A stretch of 64,000 nucleotides of DNA from Luzula sylvatica (taxonomy: Eukaryota > Streptophyta > Magnoliopsida > Poales > Juncaceae). Positions 62,526-64,000 of this stretch are shown in pieces (position 1 is the first letter of the stretch; every line of letters starts with the position of its first letter). The position numbers and the translations under genes are program-made. The stretch covers positions 17,078,992-17,142,991 of the forward strand of contig OX326958.1 of assembly GCA_946800325.1 (NCBI GenBank), written 5' to 3'. The notes under the pieces were generated by a model that saw only the letters and a program-made list of their open reading frames with translations, did no database searches and was not told the DNA's origin.

Positions 62526-64000
62526 ACAAACTTTGTTAGTGTTTGTAAAATTTGGTGAAAAGTTATGAAGTAAAAGATACGATACAAATGATCTAAAAAC
62601 TCGTTATTTGTACTCCTCAAAGCGTAAAAAGATTGATTTGAATCGAAAAGAAAACTTTCTTTGTGTTTGTACAATTTGGTGAAAAGTTACGTAGTAAAAT
62701 ATTCGATACAAATGATCCAAAAACACGTTATTTAAACTCATCAAAGCGTAAAAAGATTGCTTTGAATCGTAAAGAAGACTTTCTTTGTGTTTGTACAATT
62801 TGGGGAAAAGTAACGTAGTAAAAGATTCGATACAAAGCATCTCAAAAACACGTTATTTGGACTCCTCAGAGCATTAAAAGATTGTTACGAATCGAAAAAC
62901 AAACTTTCTTAGTGTTTGTAAAATTTGGTGAAAAGTTATGTAGTAAAAGATATGATACAAATGATCTAAAAGACCGTTATTTGAACTGATAAAAGCATAA
63001 AAAGATTGCTTTGAATTGAAAGAAAACTTTCTTTGTGTTTGTACATTCTGTGGAAAAATTACGCAGTAAAAGATTCGATCCAAAGCATCTCAAAAACACG
63101 TTATTTGGACTCCTCAGAGCATTAAAAGATTGTTAATAATCGAAAAACAAATGTTCTTAGTGTTTGTAAAATTTGGTAATAAGTTATGCAGTAAAAGATA
63201 CGATACAAGTGATCCAAAAACACGTTATTTGTACTCCTGAAAGCGAAAAAAGATTGCTACGAATCAGAAAGAAAACATTCTTAGTGTTTGCACAATTTGG
63301 TCAAAAGTAAGGTGGTAAAAGATTCGATCCAAACCATCTCAAAAACACGTTATTTGGACTACTCACAGCGTTAACAGATTGTTGTGAATCGGAAAACAAA
63401 CTTTCTTAGTGTTTGTAAAAATTGATGATAAGTGATGAAGTAAAAGATACGATACAAATGATCTAAAAACACATTATTTGAACTCCTCAAAGCGTAAAAA
63501 GATTGCTTTGAATCGAAAAGAAAACTTTCTATATGTTTGTACAATTTGGTGAAAAATTACGTAGTAAAAGATTCGGTCCAAAGCATCTCAAAATAACGTT
63601 ATTTGGACTCCTCAGAGCATTAAAAGATTGTTACGAATCGAAAAACCAACTTTCTTAGTGTTTGTGAAATTTGGTGAAAAGTCATGAAGTAAAAGATACG
63701 ATACAAATGATCTAAAAACACGTTATTTGAACTCCTCAAAGCGTGGAAAGATTGCATTGAATCGAAAAGAAAACTTACTTTGTGTTTGTACAATTTGGTG
63801 AAAAGTTACGTAGTAAAAGATTCGATCCAAAGCATCTCAAAAACACGTTATTTGGACTCCTCAGAGCATTAAAAGATTATTACGAATTGAAAAACCTACT
63901 TTCTTAGTGATTGTAAAATTTGGTGAAAAGTGATGTAGTAAAAGATACGATACAAATGATCTAAAAACACGTGATTTGAACTCCTCAAACCGTAAAAAGA
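62526..64000. repeat. Higher-order repeat unit 9 (long form, cut by the window end)
   Basis: Contains the 14 bp missing from units 6-8 (near 62932). The array continues past the window. Confidence 0.9.

Noticed and set aside
5990..63083. Many minus- and plus-strand open frames of 60-96 codons recurring in the satellite (for example starting MYKHKESFLFDS or MLRIEKQTFLVF)
   Set aside because: They are satellite monomers read in one frame. Two monomers are close to 249 bp, a multiple of three, so a chance open frame recurs. Frames begin and end at monomer positions, copies vary by frameshift, and there is no promoter or domain.
38748..64000. Higher-order array as tandem gene duplication
   Set aside because: The unit holds only satellite monomers, with no exon-like open frame or splice-consistent structure.

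Overview
The window is nuclear DNA of a flowering plant, probably a eudicot. It is AT-rich, its genes have GT-AG introns, and it holds a plant-type diacylglycerol kinase. No species can be named from the sequence.

Positions 1-5511 are the gene-bearing edge. The last exon of an unidentified membrane-protein gene ends at 175. A 167-bp tandem repeat (695-1330) precedes a complete 12-exon diacylglycerol kinase gene (coding span 1716-4469, 508 codons, DGK5-like), which carries a fold-back element in intron 11. About 1 kb of AT-rich intergenic DNA follows.

From about 5512 to the end of the window the DNA is one satellite family with ~124-bp monomers in two types, A and B, roughly 390-400 monomers in all. 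It runs beyond the window. Several levels of organisation are visible: A/B pairs; a 16-monomer local duplication (offset 1985 bp); a 12-kb block present twice (from 7081 and from 32236); and a 24-monomer higher-order repeat (2967 or 2981 bp) running as eight full units and a partial one from 38748 to 64000.

Two retrotransposon insertions interrupt the satellite. One is a complete minus-strand LTR element (10412-18220) with 1033-bp LTRs that look identical, a 5-bp target duplication AAAGA, an initiator-Met tRNA primer site and a polypurine tract, but no recognisable gag or pol. The duplicated satellite block keeps the matching empty site at 35562-35566. The other is a 1672-bp solo LTR (27603-29274, duplication GTAAA).

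The most unusual signal is inside the complete element. Its non-coding interior is a dense string of perfect short inverted repeats (arms 6-10 bp) separated by exactly 3 nt, almost always C-N-N on the + strand. I count at least 37, where about 1.4 are expected by chance under equal base use. It also has three hairpins that share one 19-nt loop on unrelated stems, and arrays of palindromic words built on TCCGT-CATG-ACGGA. The solo LTR uses the same word frame with a different core (TCCGT-TRTA-ACGGA). Nothing in the satellite appears to be protein-coding.
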